DNA of 64,000 bases from Terriglobia bacterium (lineage in GTDB: Bacteria > Acidobacteriota > Terriglobia > Terriglobales > Acidobacteriaceae). Location of the stretch: positions 1 through 64,000 of the forward strand of contig JAIQEY010000017.1 of NCBI GenBank assembly GCA_020073565.1. The letters run 5' to 3'. Position numbers and translations under genes: made by a program. The notes beneath the pieces are model-generated. The model ran no database searches. It was not told the DNA's origin and saw nothing but the letters and a program-made list of their open reading frames with translations. The first letter of the stretch is position 1; every line of letters begins with the position of its first letter. This document shows, piece after piece, positions 1-8,095 of this stretch.

Positions 1-154
1 GCCCGTTCCCAGGCTTGGGATAGTGCGGCTCCACCAGCGCGCACAGCTCACGCCATGGCACCACCTGCTCCATCTCCTCCAAAAATATCGCTCGCCGCGT
101 CTTCCTCGTGTACTGCTCAAAGCCGGTCATCATCGCCAGGGTCCTCTGTTTCAT
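1..154 (-). CDS. IS5-family transposase, N-terminal fragment (cut by window edge)
   Basis: Reading leftward from an ATG at 154 gives about 51 residues that run off the window. They start MKQRTLAMMTGFEQY and contain TRRAIFLEEMEQVVPWREL followed by LVEPHYPKPGNG. This is the characteristic N-terminal region (DUF772 type) of IS5-group DDE transposases, which normally continue with a GRPP..ML..YFLQ segment that lies outside the window. The terminal inverted repeat cannot be judged from this side alone. Whether the element is intact is unknown. It shows that the left edge is accessory territory, in keeping with the toxin-antitoxin pair that follows. Confidence 0.85.
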   Translation of the reverse strand, partial: MKQRTLAMMTGFEQYTRKTRRAIFLEEMEQVVPWRELCALVEPHYPKPGNG

Positions 155-336
155 TTCTCAGACACTCTAACTTGACCGGCTCTGGAAAGCAGAGAGCTTA
201 ATCAGAGTCTCCCTAGGTCAACAAGTGAGGATAAGGTCTGTCAAGGCATCCAGCTTCGTAGAGAGTTCCTGGACCTATTGGCAAGATTTTGACCGAGTTG
301 CATAGATGCAGCCACAGCGGGCAATCGCCCGAATCT

Positions 337-1335
337 TCAGAACCACTCAGTGATCTTGTTGCCTTTCGCATCGACCAGTGTGGAAGAGCCCTCGAAGAAG
401 ACGATATCCCCGGGAAGCACGCCAAACTTCCCCTTACTGCTAACCAGAACGCCCAGGTTGCCGGTGGCCTTGGACGGCTTCAACTTGGTGTTCTTCACGA
501 ACGCGGCAGTTTTCACCCAGCCATCCTTCTGCTTCAGAAGGTAGTCCCGAAATTTTCCAGTAAAGAGACTGTTCTTTACGGACACCCAGTAGCGGATCTG
601 CCTCCGGAAGGTCTTCGGCATGACCACGGGCCCGGCATCTTGCTTGGCATTGAAGGTTCCCTTCTTCACATACAAAAGAGACGTGTTCGGGGTCCCGACA
701 TCATTCGAATACCGTCCCCAGAGCCCAGCTTTGCCCTTGCGAGCCTTATCCGCAAAACCGGCCAGGGTGCGGATTTCTTTGACGGTCATTGAATTGTAGA
801 AGGTCGGCACGGCCCAGCCGTTCTGCACCAGCCAGTGATTGGCGTTAACTTCTTTGCCGGAAACGATCACCAACACGTCCCCGATCATCCTCCCGTACAT
901 GTCAAATGCGTCACTCGGATGGTCGACGAAGGAGACCACCTCGCAAGGGAGGGTGTTCTTCTTCTTCAGACTGAAAAGAAAATCGTGCAGCTTAACGGCG
1001 GCCGTCTCACCGAAAAACTGGCGATACTGGGTGCCGTTGTTCTTGAGTCCCTTCTTCGGAAGCGTCGCGGAGAAGTGCAGCTCCATGGCATCGATTCCCT
1101 GAAAGCGGACAGTGATGCGGCTGGCCTTGATGGCGGGGGTGGGCTTGCCTTGTCCCCCTTTGACGAATGCGCCGTTGAAAACGGTTGTCGTTCGGAATGG
1201 GATGTGAGCTGCGGGATCCGGACTGAATTCGATACTGTCGACGTTGACTTTGGCAGTATCCGCGTCCGACTCTCCGTTCGGCCAGAATTGTATTAGATCT
1301 AGCGTTCCACTTACTCGCATGAATCCCTTAGGCAT
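337..1335 (-). CDS. staphylococcal-nuclease-fold (thermonuclease-like) protein
   Basis: This is a 332-residue protein. The central part, about residues 75-220, looks like a divergent SNase (thermonuclease) domain. It has a strand ITVRFQGIDAMELH in place of the family's R..GID.PE, a DMYGRMIGDVLV strand matching the DKYGR motif, then NHWLVQNGWAV and a helix ending GKAGLWG, matching the A...GLW signature. The catalytic arginine/glutamate pattern is poorly kept, so activity is uncertain. The N-terminal 75 and C-terminal 110 residues match nothing I recognise. No signal peptide is visible. It stands alone between an IS5 fragment and a toxin-antitoxin pair, suggesting an acquired accessory gene. 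Fold assignment is moderately secure and function is open. Confidence 0.6.
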   Translation of the reverse strand: MPKGFMRVSGTLDLIQFWPNGESDADTAKVNVDSIEFSPDPAAHIPFRTTTVFNGAFVKGGQGKPTPAIKASRITVRFQGIDAMELHFSATLPKKGLKNNGTQYRQFFGETAAVKLHDFLFSLKKKNTLPCEVVSFVDHPSDAFDMYGRMIGDVLVIVSGKEVNANHWLVQNGWAVPTFYNSMTVKEIRTLAGFADKARKGKAGLWGRYSNDVGTPNTSLLYVKKGTFNAKQDAGPVVMPKTFRRQIRYWVSVKNSLFTGKFRDYLLKQKDGWVKTAAFVKNTKLKPSKATGNLGVLVSSKGKFGVLPGDIVFFEGSSTLVDAKGNKITEWF

Positions 1336-1574
1336 ACCCTACTCCTTGTCGACTGATTTGTTGGGCCCGGTAAGTTAGGGAAGAAGGGAAGTTGTTACGC
1401 GTGAGTCTGTCGAGTTGATTATAGCACCGACTATGCGAGGCGGGTGCGCCTTTCATCGCCTTCCGTGCGATGAATGGGATTACTCCGCTGCGAGTACTCA
1501 AACGGCTCTTACCGTAGAAAGCAGGTTGAGAATGGTACCTGCGACCTGCGATAGAATGGGCGTGTGAGGTGGTC

Positions 1575-1826
1575 ATGGCAGAGATGACACCGCAAGTTTC
1601 TGAAGTGCTGGAGAAAGCACTGGGGCTTTCCACTCAAGAGCGGGGTCTGCTAATCGATCGCTTGATTGAGAGCCTCGATGAAGGACCTCCGGAAGACGGA
1701 GTTGAAGAGGCATGGTCGGAAGAGATCAAGCACCGGGTCGATGATATTCGATCCGGCAAGGTCAAAATGATACCGGGCGAGCAAGTGCTCCGGGGACTCG
1801 CCAAAGAGTTCCCTGATGAGGAGTAA
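1575..1826 (+). CDS. addiction-module antitoxin (Unstab_antitox / TIGR02574-like)
   Basis: This is an 83-residue acidic protein starting MAEMTPQVSEVLEKALGLS, with the phrase ERGLLIDRLIESLDE typical of short antitoxins that pair with RelE/ParE toxins (putative addiction module component family). ATG 1575 is preceded by GAGGT at 1566-1570. A GTG two codons earlier is also possible. The gene overlaps the downstream toxin by 11 bases, the usual translationally coupled arrangement. By family it should bind and neutralise the toxin and autoregulate the pair. No obvious operator palindrome was identified in the 240-base upstream gap. Confidence 0.85.
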   Translation: MAEMTPQVSEVLEKALGLSTQERGLLIDRLIESLDEGPPEDGVEEAWSEEIKHRVDDIRSGKVKMIPGEQVLRGLAKEFPDEE

Positions 1827-2115
1827 GCAGTTCCGGTTTCACCCTGAAGCGAGGCAGGATTTCAGGGACGCAATCGGATGGTACAGCAGCCGAAGCCCAA
1901 CCGCAGCAAAGGAGTTTCGTAAAACGGTATCCGATGTGATCCGCCACCTTGTGCAGGCACCCTGGCGCTGGCCCAAGTATTGCCACGGAACCCGGCGGTT
2001 CGTGCTTCACCGCTTTCCGTTTTCCATCATTTATCTCGACGATCCCGATATGCTGAGCATCGTGGCCTTGGCTCACAACAAGCGGAAGCCCGGATACTGG
2101 AAGCAGCGGCTCTAG
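1816..2115 (+). CDS. parE: ParE/RelE-type toxin
   Basis: This is a 99-residue basic protein with the ParE-like layout. The opening FRFHPEARQDFRDAIGWYSSRSP corresponds to the family's sequence A..D......Y.....A, followed by a helix AAKEFRKTVSDVIRHL, then the core strands RFVLHRFPFSIIYLDDPDMLSIVALAHNKRKPGYW, ending in the H.KR.P.YW signature. It overlaps the antitoxin reading frame by 11 bases. ParE members inhibit DNA gyrase while RelE members cut mRNA at the ribosome. The GYW ending and longer helices favour the ParE branch, but sequence alone does not decide the target. Confidence 0.88.
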   Translation: MRSKQFRFHPEARQDFRDAIGWYSSRSPTAAKEFRKTVSDVIRHLVQAPWRWPKYCHGTRRFVLHRFPFSIIYLDDPDMLSIVALAHNKRKPGYWKQRL

Positions 2116-2187
2116 ACTTGCCCGCCCGCGGGCTTGCGGCTCCGACACCGGTGTAGCCACAGTCGAACTCTCCGAACGCTCCCCGAG

Positions 2188-3462
2188 TTACGGCACATTC
2201 ACCGTCACGGTCGCGCTGGTCCGACCATACTGATTGGTCGCGTACAGAGTGTAGGTGGTCGTCGCCATCGGCTTCACGATCACACTTGTGTCGCGCACCG
2301 CACCCGCGCCGGGGGAAACAATCGTGTACATCGCGTTGCTGGCACTCCAGGACAGGGTCACGCTACCGCCCGAAGAAACGTGCGTTGCTGACGCGGTGAA
2401 GCTGCTGATCGTGGGCGCAGATCCCGTCGGATAGTTCGAGTTCGTATACACCGGATTGATCTGCAAGACTTCGAATGCCGACGATGGCACCGTCTTGAGT
2501 TGATCCAGTTCGGTGCTCCACCGGCTGTCAGAAACACCGGTGACGTACAGTGCGCTGCCGTTGTCGGCCAGAATAAGGCCGTACTTTTTCATCGCGGTCA
2601 GGATGGTCTGAACATTGGTCGAGAATCCGGAAATGTCGTAGCTCGCCTTCAGGCGCAGCCGCATGCCCATGGGGGGAGCGGTCGGATCGCTCGAGTTCGA
2701 CGCCAGGTGCGAAGCCGGGGGCGTGAATGCCGCTCTGGTGTGAGGCAGGGTGAAACGAAACGCGTGCTGAATTTCTCCGGCCGCCACTTCGTCGTAACGC
2801 ACCAAGCCCGGGAAAATCGGCAAGCCTGCCGCATCGGCCGAGGTCCAGGTGTAGGGCCGCTGCGCGTTGCCCATGCCCAGCAGGTCCCAGACCGCGGTTG
2901 AGTCGGCATTCCAGCTGCCGTTGGAGTTCACCGACGCGTTATACATTTCGTAAAGAAAGCAATTGTTGCTGTCAAGGACGAGCACATGCCGGTCGCCTGT
3001 GCTCGACGATCCGCCTTCCACCGGCGCATTCGCGGGGACAGGCATTGGCCCCGGGTCGCTCTCGTCCCCGTAGGCGCCGAGGTTCACATTCACCATCGCC
3101 TGGCTTCCGTCCACCACAACGTAGGGAATGCCGTACGTCGGATCGGTTCCCCAATCGGGGTGCATGTTTACCGCGCCCACCCAGTTGCTCATGATGGTAG
3201 CGGAATTCGGATCAACCGGCGCAGACGAGATGTCGGTATTCCACAGGCTGTTGCTAGTGAACGGGACAAATCCCCCCAAGCTCGCCCTCTGGCCGGTAGA
3301 CATGACGCTGCAGGCCAGGTTCCCGCCGCCCGGTCCTCCGCCCGGCCCCCCGCCGCTTCCGGGCGCAGACGTCACGCCACAGCCAGCGAGCGACACTACT
3401 AATAGGATGGTGAAGACAAACCACAGGCGATACGGGTTGCAGGGAAAATGATCGCGGAACAT
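2188..3462 (-). CDS. secreted lipoprotein with C-terminal Ig-like domain
   Basis: This is a 424-residue lipoprotein. Basic N-terminus, hydrophobic stretch and lipobox LAGC near residue 28 indicate an exported, lipid-anchored protein, followed by a glycine/proline linker (GSGGGPGGGPGGGN). The main domain, about residues 60-340, contains SNSLWNTDISSAPVDPNS and repeated aromatic and glycine motifs. I do not recognise it as a named enzyme family. The last ~75 residues (TISSFTASATHVSSGGSVTL through TYTLYATNQYGRTSATVTV) form an Ig/PKD-like sandwich common in acidobacterial surface proteins. It is convergent with the ParE toxin and isolated, so context offers no function. Confidence 0.7.
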   Translation of the reverse strand: MFRDHFPCNPYRLWFVFTILLVVSLAGCGVTSAPGSGGGPGGGPGGGNLACSVMSTGQRASLGGFVPFTSNSLWNTDISSAPVDPNSATIMSNWVGAVNMHPDWGTDPTYGIPYVVVDGSQAMVNVNLGAYGDESDPGPMPVPANAPVEGGSSSTGDRHVLVLDSNNCFLYEMYNASVNSNGSWNADSTAVWDLLGMGNAQRPYTWTSADAAGLPIFPGLVRYDEVAAGEIQHAFRFTLPHTRAAFTPPASHLASNSSDPTAPPMGMRLRLKASYDISGFSTNVQTILTAMKKYGLILADNGSALYVTGVSDSRWSTELDQLKTVPSSAFEVLQINPVYTNSNYPTGSAPTISSFTASATHVSSGGSVTLSWSASNAMYTIVSPGAGAVRDTSVIVKPMATTTYTLYATNQYGRTSATVTVNVP

Positions 3463-3626
3463 TGCGTACCGATTCTGCCCTACAACTCACGAACGTAAAA
3501 GACGCGTTCGGACATGTCCGGTTGCCGGGTTTTACGCATTGCCTTCCGTGCGCTGAGTGAAGGCCAAGGCTCGACCCAGCTGAGGTTGGATGAGAGTCGC
3601 CTTCGTCTGGGAGCGGGGAATCCCCC

Positions 3627-3642
3627 TGTGATGTGCATCACG
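3627..3642. promoter_or_regulatory. CRP/FNR-like operator candidate
   Basis: The sequence TGTGATGTGCATCACG closely fits the CRP consensus TGTGA-N6-TCACA, and the inner part GTGAT-GTGC-ATCAC also fits FNR-type spacing. It lies 72 bases upstream of the ATG of the small gene at 3714, a plausible activator distance. Whether a full-length CRP/FNR regulator exists in the genome cannot be seen here. The only cyclic-nucleotide-binding protein in the window (8096-8530) lacks a DNA-binding domain. Confidence 0.45.
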
Positions 3643-3713
3643 CAGAGCTGTGATTGTCCCTACCGCAGTCGCGCTGGTCCTGGTCAATACTCCAAGGCAG
3701 TAAGGAGCTGTTT

Positions 3714-3944
3714 ATGGCACGACCAGCGATCGTATGGCGTAATCCGAATTCCATTCCGCGGCGCCGCGTTTGGAACCGCGTGAAGCGCGATGCCTCCCGA
3801 AGTCTCTACCTGGTGGTCGAGTCGGCGGCGTCCGCCGAGAAAAGTGAATGGAAAGGCCTGCCCAATCTTGAGGTGATTCACACCGGCGCGAGCACCTCTG
3901 TTAGAGAAGCGCAAGAAAGCGCATGCCTTCCATCGAGAGCTTGA
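3714..3944 (+). CDS. small basic hypothetical protein
   Basis: This is a 76-residue protein starting MARPAIVWRNPNSIPRRRVW. The start is well supported by AAGGAG at 3702-3707 with good spacing. The N-terminal half is arginine-rich (RRRVWNRVKRDASRSLYLVVES) and the C-terminal half ends in VREAQESACLPSRA. No family is recognised and there are no membrane segments. A CRP/FNR-like palindrome stands 72 bases upstream, and a terminator-like hairpin follows 140 bases downstream, so the gene could be a single transcription unit. The strong ribosome site is the main reason to believe it is real. Confidence 0.5.
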   Translation: MARPAIVWRNPNSIPRRRVWNRVKRDASRSLYLVVESAASAEKSEWKGLPNLEVIHTGASTSVREAQESACLPSRA

Positions 3945-4146
3945 GAACCGGCCCCGGGGACATAGCCGGGGCACCTAGTCATCGCGTCCCGTGGTGAGGG
4001 GACAACAAGCAGTCCTACTCCTTCTTCCAACAATTACGCTCTAAAAGCCAGGGTGGCGCGGCTTAGCCATCAGCCGTCAGGAAAGGCCTCGCTCCTTTTG
4101 AGCGGGGCTTTCTTGCCATACGCACGTGTCATTTAGACTCTTGGGC
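3945..4146 (+). other. structured leader/intergenic region before metC
   Basis: These 200 bases lie between the small gene and metC. They contain a GC-rich inverted repeat (CCCCGG near 3951 with CCGGGG at 3968-3973), a CT-rich stretch and a strong hairpin at 4083-4111. I compared them by eye with SAM-I, SAM-II, SAH and cobalamin riboswitch signatures and found no match. The arrangement of folded leader, terminator-like hairpin, methionine-biosynthesis gene is suggestive of attenuation, but this is inference only. Confidence 0.3.
4083..4115 (+). terminator. Rho-independent terminator-like hairpin
   Basis: The arms GCCTCGCTC (4086-4094) and GAGCGGGGC (4100-4108) pair across a CTTTT loop with one G-U pair. 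The stem extends through A-T pairs to 4083/4111 and is followed by TTTCTT. It either ends the small gene at 3714-3944 or acts as an attenuator in the leader of metC, whose start lies about 35 bases downstream. Confidence 0.6.
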
Positions 4147-5310
4147 ATGGCCAAGAACTGGAAGACAAAGCTCATTCACTCGGATGCAAAGATCCCGGAA
4201 GGTTTTCGCTCACTGTCGGTGGGAGTGCAACGTGGGTCGACGGTGCTATTTCCGGATGCGGCGTCGGTCAAGGACGACTGGGACCAATATGAGGTGGGGT
4301 ACACCTATGGGTTGTATGGGACTCCGACTACGCTCGAACTGGCGGCGCGCGTTTGCGAATTGGAGGGCGGGTTCCGCACGCTGATCACGCCGGGCGGGCA
4401 GTGCGCGATCTCGCTCATCAATCTGGCGTTTTTGAAAGAGGGGGATCACGTCTTGATCCCGGAGAGTGTGTACACACCGAATCGCAAGTTTGCCGTGCGG
4501 GTTCTGCGGCGATTTGGCGTGGAGGTCGGATTCTATGCTCCGGAAGCGGGCGCTGGGATTGAGACATTATTCCGCGAGAACACGCGGATGGTGTGGTGCG
4601 AGAGTCCGGGGTCGATCACGATGGAAGTGCAGGATGTGCCAGCAATCGCAGAAGTGGCGCATCGTGCCGGAGCGATGGTTGTGATGGACAACACCTGGTC
4701 GGCAGGCGTCTATTTTGACGCGTTCGCACACGGCGTGGATGTGACGATGCAGGCGATCACGAAGTATGTCGGCGGGCATAGTGATCTATTGCTGGGGTCG
4801 ATTACCGTGCGGGACAAAGAGTCGTGGCGGCAACTGGGTGCGACACAACAACTGGTGGGCTGCGCGGCCTCTCCCGACGATTGCAGCCTGGCGCTACGGG
4901 GACTGAAGACTCTGGCGGTCCGGCTGAAGGCGATTGAAGACGCGGCGCTGACTTTGGCGCGCTGGCTGGGTGAACGCCCGGAAGTTGAACGCGTGCTCCA
5001 TCCAGCACTTCCGTCTTGTCCGGGACATGAATTCTGGAAGCGCGACTTCACGGGGTCGGCGGGTGTGTTCTCAATCGTTTTTCAGCCGCGGTTCAGCAAG
5101 GCGCAGGTCCAGGGATTCGTGGACAAACTGGAGTTGTTCGAGATCGGGTACAGCTGGGCGGGGGTAACCAGCCTGGCGGTGGCGTACGACTTTCATGCGA
5201 CCCGCGGACGTCCGGACTATGGGCACCGCATCGTGCGGCTGAATATTGGGCTGGAGGATGTGGAGGATCTGAAGAAAGATTTGACAGGGGCGCTGCAATC
5301 GATGGCGTGA
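4147..5310 (+). CDS. metC: cystathionine beta-lyase (MetC)
   Basis: This is a 387-residue PLP enzyme of the Cys/Met metabolism family, cleaving cystathionine to homocysteine, pyruvate and ammonia in the cytosol. Signature segments include ESPGSITMEVQDVPAIAEVA, MDNTWSAGVYF and AITKYVGGHSD with the PLP lysine at residue 206. Near the C-terminus are HEFWKRDFTGSAGVFS and LNIGLEDVEDL. These follow the proteobacterial MetC type rather than cystathionine gamma-synthase. Start: ATG 4147 gives MAKNWKTKLIHSDAKIP; a GTG seven codons upstream (4126) is possible. It is a single gene, with the hairpin-bearing leader upstream and a long inverted repeat downstream. Confidence 0.93.
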   Translation: MAKNWKTKLIHSDAKIPEGFRSLSVGVQRGSTVLFPDAASVKDDWDQYEVGYTYGLYGTPTTLELAARVCELEGGFRTLITPGGQCAISLINLAFLKEGDHVLIPESVYTPNRKFAVRVLRRFGVEVGFYAPEAGAGIETLFRENTRMVWCESPGSITMEVQDVPAIAEVAHRAGAMVVMDNTWSAGVYFDAFAHGVDVTMQAITKYVGGHSDLLLGSITVRDKESWRQLGATQQLVGCAASPDDCSLALRGLKTLAVRLKAIEDAALTLARWLGERPEVERVLHPALPSCPGHEFWKRDFTGSAGVFSIVFQPRFSKAQVQGFVDKLELFEIGYSWAGVTSLAVAYDFHATRGRPDYGHRIVRLNIGLEDVEDLKKDLTGALQSMA

Positions 5311-5332
5311 ACTGTTCAGCGACAGGGGAGGT

Positions 5333-5416
5333 CAGAGGTTAGAGGTCAGATCGCAGAGGCAAAACCGGCAGGTTTCATTGTTAGGGTTACTTCTGCAATC
5401 TGACCTCTGACCTCTG
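5333..5416. repeat. long imperfect inverted repeat between convergent genes
   Basis: The 26-base arms at 5333-5358 (starting CAGAGGTTAGAGGTCAGAT) and 5391-5416 (ending TGACCTCTGACCTCTG) are reverse complements at about 23 of 26 positions, around a 32-base loop. Each arm is itself built from repeated (T)GACCTC units. It sits between the ends of metC and the convergent serine hydrolase gene, where it could act as a bidirectional terminator. The size suggests a small mobile or REP-like element. Confidence 0.75.
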
Positions 5417-5463
5417 CAATCTTGCGCCGGGTCGACTGCGATACGTTGTGCAGTGCGGGCGGT

Positions 5464-6573
5464 TCAAGGAGTAGATGGCAGGCCGAGCACAATCTTCATC
5501 AGTTCAAGGGCAAGAGCGGGGGCATCGCCACCATCGAGGTTCATGAGAACTACGACTCCAGCGCGACGCTCGGGGACCATCATGATCGAGGTGCTGGTTC
5601 CCTGCTGGCCTCCAGCGTGCCCAACGTCTGGCGTGCCGAGATCCTTGCCTGTACCCCAACCGAGGGCGTAGCCAGTATCTTTTCCGTCGGCGGACTTGAG
5701 CGAAGTCCACATCAAGTCGCGCGTCGAACGTTGCACTAGCTGATCGTTTAGCATGGCGACTTCGAACTTCGTCATGTCGTCCGCTGAGGAAAGCCAGCCA
5801 CCACCGGGGATTTTGTAGCTGGAATCGAGAAAGTCCGCGTTCCGGATCGAGCCGGACTTGTCTTTGCTGTAGAAGCGCGTGCGGAAGGGAATGATGGCGA
5901 AGCGGTCGTCGGCGACCGTGTGAGTCATGCCGGCACGGGTAAAAATGTTTTCGCGGACAAAGTCCACGTAGCTCTCGCCGGAAACGCCTTCGACGACGCA
6001 ACCAACCAGAGTGAATCCCTGCGTGGAATAGTGAAACCCGGCGCCGGGCTTGGCGACTAATGGATCGTTCTTGAAGAAATCGAGGCCTCCCTGGATCGGA
6101 TTGTCGAAGTGCCGGGTGTTGCCGACCTCAGGATCATCCTGGGAATCAGATTTGTAATGACGAATTCCAGCGAGGTGGCCGAGCACCTGGCGGGTGGTGA
6201 TGGGCGCGTCTTTCTGCGGAAACACGGGACAGTATTTCTGAACGGGGGCGTCGAGATCGAGTTTGCCCCTCTGCCAGAGCAAAAGGGCAGCCGTGGCGGT
6301 GATCGGTTTGGAAATCGAGCCCAGCCGGTAGAGAGTTTGGGACGTTGCAGGCACGGAACTTTCGAGGTCAGCCATGCCGAATCCAGCCGACCATTCGTAG
6401 GCACCATTTTCGACCACGGCGACCGAGACCCCAGGAATGCTGTGAGCGGCCATGAAATGCGACACTGCGGTTTCGAGTTGTTTTTGTTTGTCGGGGGAGA
6501 TCTGAGCCGGTTGGGCGCAGCAAGATAGGCAGTAGGCAATGACAATCAGAATTACAGTTGAAATTCGGTCCAT
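5464..6573 (-). CDS. exported serine beta-lactamase-like hydrolase (PBP4*/AmpC fold)
   Basis: This is a 369-residue protein with an N-terminal signal peptide (MDRISTVILIVIAYCLSCCA). The beta-lactamase/penicillin-binding fold is shown by the S-x-x-K motif SISK at residues 86-89 in YRLGSISKPITATAAL, a Tyr-containing second motif in FHYSTQGFTLVG, and a C-terminal HAGG in place of the KTG/HxG motif. Members of this group (class C-like, serine hydrolase PF00144) act as esterases, D-amino-acid peptidases or beta-lactamases, and sequence does not choose. It is transcribed alone, convergent with metC. The periplasmic location is inferred from the signal peptide. Confidence 0.85.
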   Translation of the reverse strand: MDRISTVILIVIAYCLSCCAQPAQISPDKQKQLETAVSHFMAAHSIPGVSVAVVENGAYEWSAGFGMADLESSVPATSQTLYRLGSISKPITATAALLLWQRGKLDLDAPVQKYCPVFPQKDAPITTRQVLGHLAGIRHYKSDSQDDPEVGNTRHFDNPIQGGLDFFKNDPLVAKPGAGFHYSTQGFTLVGCVVEGVSGESYVDFVRENIFTRAGMTHTVADDRFAIIPFRTRFYSKDKSGSIRNADFLDSSYKIPGGGWLSSADDMTKFEVAMLNDQLVQRSTRDLMWTSLKSADGKDTGYALGWGTGKDLGTPDVGHAGGQQGTSTSIMMVPERRAGVVVLMNLDGGDAPALALELMKIVLGLPSTP

Positions 6574-6654
6574 GCCAACCTCTCGGGAGTGGAGAAAGTA
6601 TAGCTTGGCCGGGCGGGTACGTGCGGTTCGCAGGTCGAAGTTCTGGCGTGGGCC

Positions 6655-6936
6655 TCAGAACATCGCGCAGGTCTCGGTGACTCGATCGATCATGGATTCC
6701 AGCGTAGCCTGGCGAGCTTCGAGCTTCGTTTTTGTCTGCGGATCAAGACAGGCGGCGACTTCAGTGCTTGAGTTGGTCCAAGCTGCGACGAGGAGGTCGC
6801 GCAACTGGTCGAGCTCGGTGAAATCGAAGGTGAGGTCGTTGGCCATAATGCGGTCGAGCAAACCGGCAGGATCACCCTGGTTCAGAAGGATGTCCGCGAT
6901 CAGTTTCAATTCCTCGGGCGAGAAGTGGAGCTTCAT
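6655..6936 (-). CDS. small hypothetical protein, helical
   Basis: This is a 93-residue protein starting MKLHFSPEELKLIADIL. The start is fixed by a perfect AGGAGG lying 5 bases upstream of the ATG at 6936. The composition is acidic, leucine-rich and predicted largely helical (LTFDFTELDQLRDLLVAAW, then KTKLEARQATLESMIDRVTET). No transmembrane segment, no cysteine pair motif and no family I can name. It lies downstream of the universal stress protein gene on the same strand, with a palindromic repeat in between, and may or may not be co-transcribed. Confidence 0.65.
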   Translation of the reverse strand: MKLHFSPEELKLIADILLNQGDPAGLLDRIMANDLTFDFTELDQLRDLLVAAWTNSSTEVAACLDPQTKTKLEARQATLESMIDRVTETCAMF

Positions 6937-7003
6937 GGCAACCTCCTGGTGCAGCATACCACTGGCTTGGCGCGGCTGACATCCAGCGAGCACTGGCCTC
7001 TTC

Positions 7004-7053
7004 CTCTCGGCCGTGGGGACGCCCCACAACAACCGCCGAGAGGGCGGCGCTAC
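7004..7053 (-). repeat. palindromic intergenic repeat, GTAGCGCCGCC family (copy 1)
   Basis: Read on the minus strand it begins GTAGCGCCGCCCTCTCGGCG and continues GGTTGTTGTGGGG. It contains nested hairpins: an outer pair CCTCTCGGC/GCCGAGAGG and an inner GTGGGG-ACG-CCCCAC. The first 30 bases match the element at 34386 with only a few differences, so these are dispersed copies of one family. Confidence 0.75.
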
Positions 7054-7058
7054 GTTCT

Positions 7059-7943
7059 TCACGCGCGGACGGTGAGCACCGGGCAGTGCGCGTCGCTGAT
7101 GACTTCGCATGCCGTCGTCCAGGGCACATGCGAGTCGATGGTCGGAAACGGCGTGTGATGGACGCCCATCACGATAAGATCGGCGTGCTTGTCACTGGCC
7201 ATGGCCAGGATGGCGGGCGCCGCCAGGTCGAAGCGGACCGCGAAATCAATCTTGCAACTGGGCTCGTGGTCGGAAGGAATCATCTCTTCCAGACGTTTCT
7301 GATAGTAATGGGCCATCTCCGTTTGCTGCTCCCAGGGAACGAGTGGGGCGGCATGTAGCAGGATCAATTCGGCGTGGTTTTCTTCCGCCAGGGCGATCGC
7401 ATAGGGAAGCGCATGAAATGACCCTTTTGAGAAGTCAGTCGCCAGGATGATGCGGGCCGGTTTCCAGATCTGCTGTGGTTTGAGTTCGGTGGCGGGCCCG
7501 ACGGTGAGGACCGGGCACGTTGCTTTGCGGAAGATCTGTTCTGCGACCGAGCCCATGAAGAGCTTGGAGAGACCCTTGCGTCCGTGGGTACCGAGCACAA
7601 CCAGATCGACGTGCTCCTGTTTAATGAGATCGGTGAGGATGGCCGGCGGATACCCTTTTTCGACCAGGAGCTCGTGGCGCAGGCCCTCGAAATCTGTGTC
7701 GGCATACTTCTGCATGCCCTGCTTTGCCTCTTGCAAGTCCAGTTCCAGGTCGGCGGGCGGGGGGACGGCGGTCATTCCGGTGACCAGTTCGATGGGCACG
7801 GCGTGGGCAACAATGACTTTGGAGTCATAGCAGTGAGCGAGGCTCAACGCGTACGGGAATGCGGCCTCGGAAGCTGGAGAGAAGTCTGTGGCAAACAAGA
7901 TTGAGTTAAAGCCGATGCGGATACTTGCCTGGGAAGTCGCCAT
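7059..7943 (-). CDS. tandem universal stress protein (UspA x2)
   Basis: This is a 294-residue cytosolic protein of two UspA domains. Domain 1 (about 10-150) begins NSILFATDFSPASEAAFPYA and carries the ATP-binding signature GTHGRKGLSKLFMGSVAEQI...CPVLTVGP. Domain 2 (about 158-294) begins RIILATDFSKGSFHALPYAI but its nucleotide loop is degenerate (MGVHHTPFPTIDSHVPWTTA), so probably only the first half binds nucleotide. A CRP-like palindrome AGTGA-N6-TCACT lies 66 bases upstream of the start. Next to it is a cyclic-nucleotide-binding protein gene on the same strand, which suggests a shared stress context. Confidence 0.92.
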   Translation of the reverse strand: MATSQASIRIGFNSILFATDFSPASEAAFPYALSLAHCYDSKVIVAHAVPIELVTGMTAVPPPADLELDLQEAKQGMQKYADTDFEGLRHELLVEKGYPPAILTDLIKQEHVDLVVLGTHGRKGLSKLFMGSVAEQIFRKATCPVLTVGPATELKPQQIWKPARIILATDFSKGSFHALPYAIALAEENHAELILLHAAPLVPWEQQTEMAHYYQKRLEEMIPSDHEPSCKIDFAVRFDLAAPAILAMASDKHADLIVMGVHHTPFPTIDSHVPWTTACEVISDAHCPVLTVRA

Positions 7944-8008
7944 TGATGCACCTCCTGTCAGGCGGCGATGGATCTAATCTTTTTATACCTGCGTGCTCTC
8001 GTGATGGC

Positions 8009-8024
8009 AGTGACAGGAGTCACT
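8009..8024. promoter_or_regulatory. CRP-like palindrome upstream of the usp gene
   Basis: AGTGACAGGAGTCACT is a perfect inverted repeat (AGTGAC/GTCACT, 4-base centre) with CRP spacing (AGTGA-N6-TCACT), 66 bases upstream of the universal stress protein start. It differs from the CRP consensus only at the outermost bases. Confidence 0.4.
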
Positions 8025-8095
8025 CGTGGCAGTGAGAAGAGGGCGGTTGCGGAAGGCCTGGAACGAGAACATTTTAGAGCAGGGATGTGGCTGGA

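Noticed and set aside
289..792. Open frame opposite the nuclease-fold gene
   Set aside because: It is antisense to a protein with recognisable SNase-like motifs, has no ribosome site and its translation is low-complexity; a shadow frame.
3945..4146. SAM, SAH or cobalamin riboswitch before metC
   Set aside because: None of the conserved core sequences of these classes could be found by eye.
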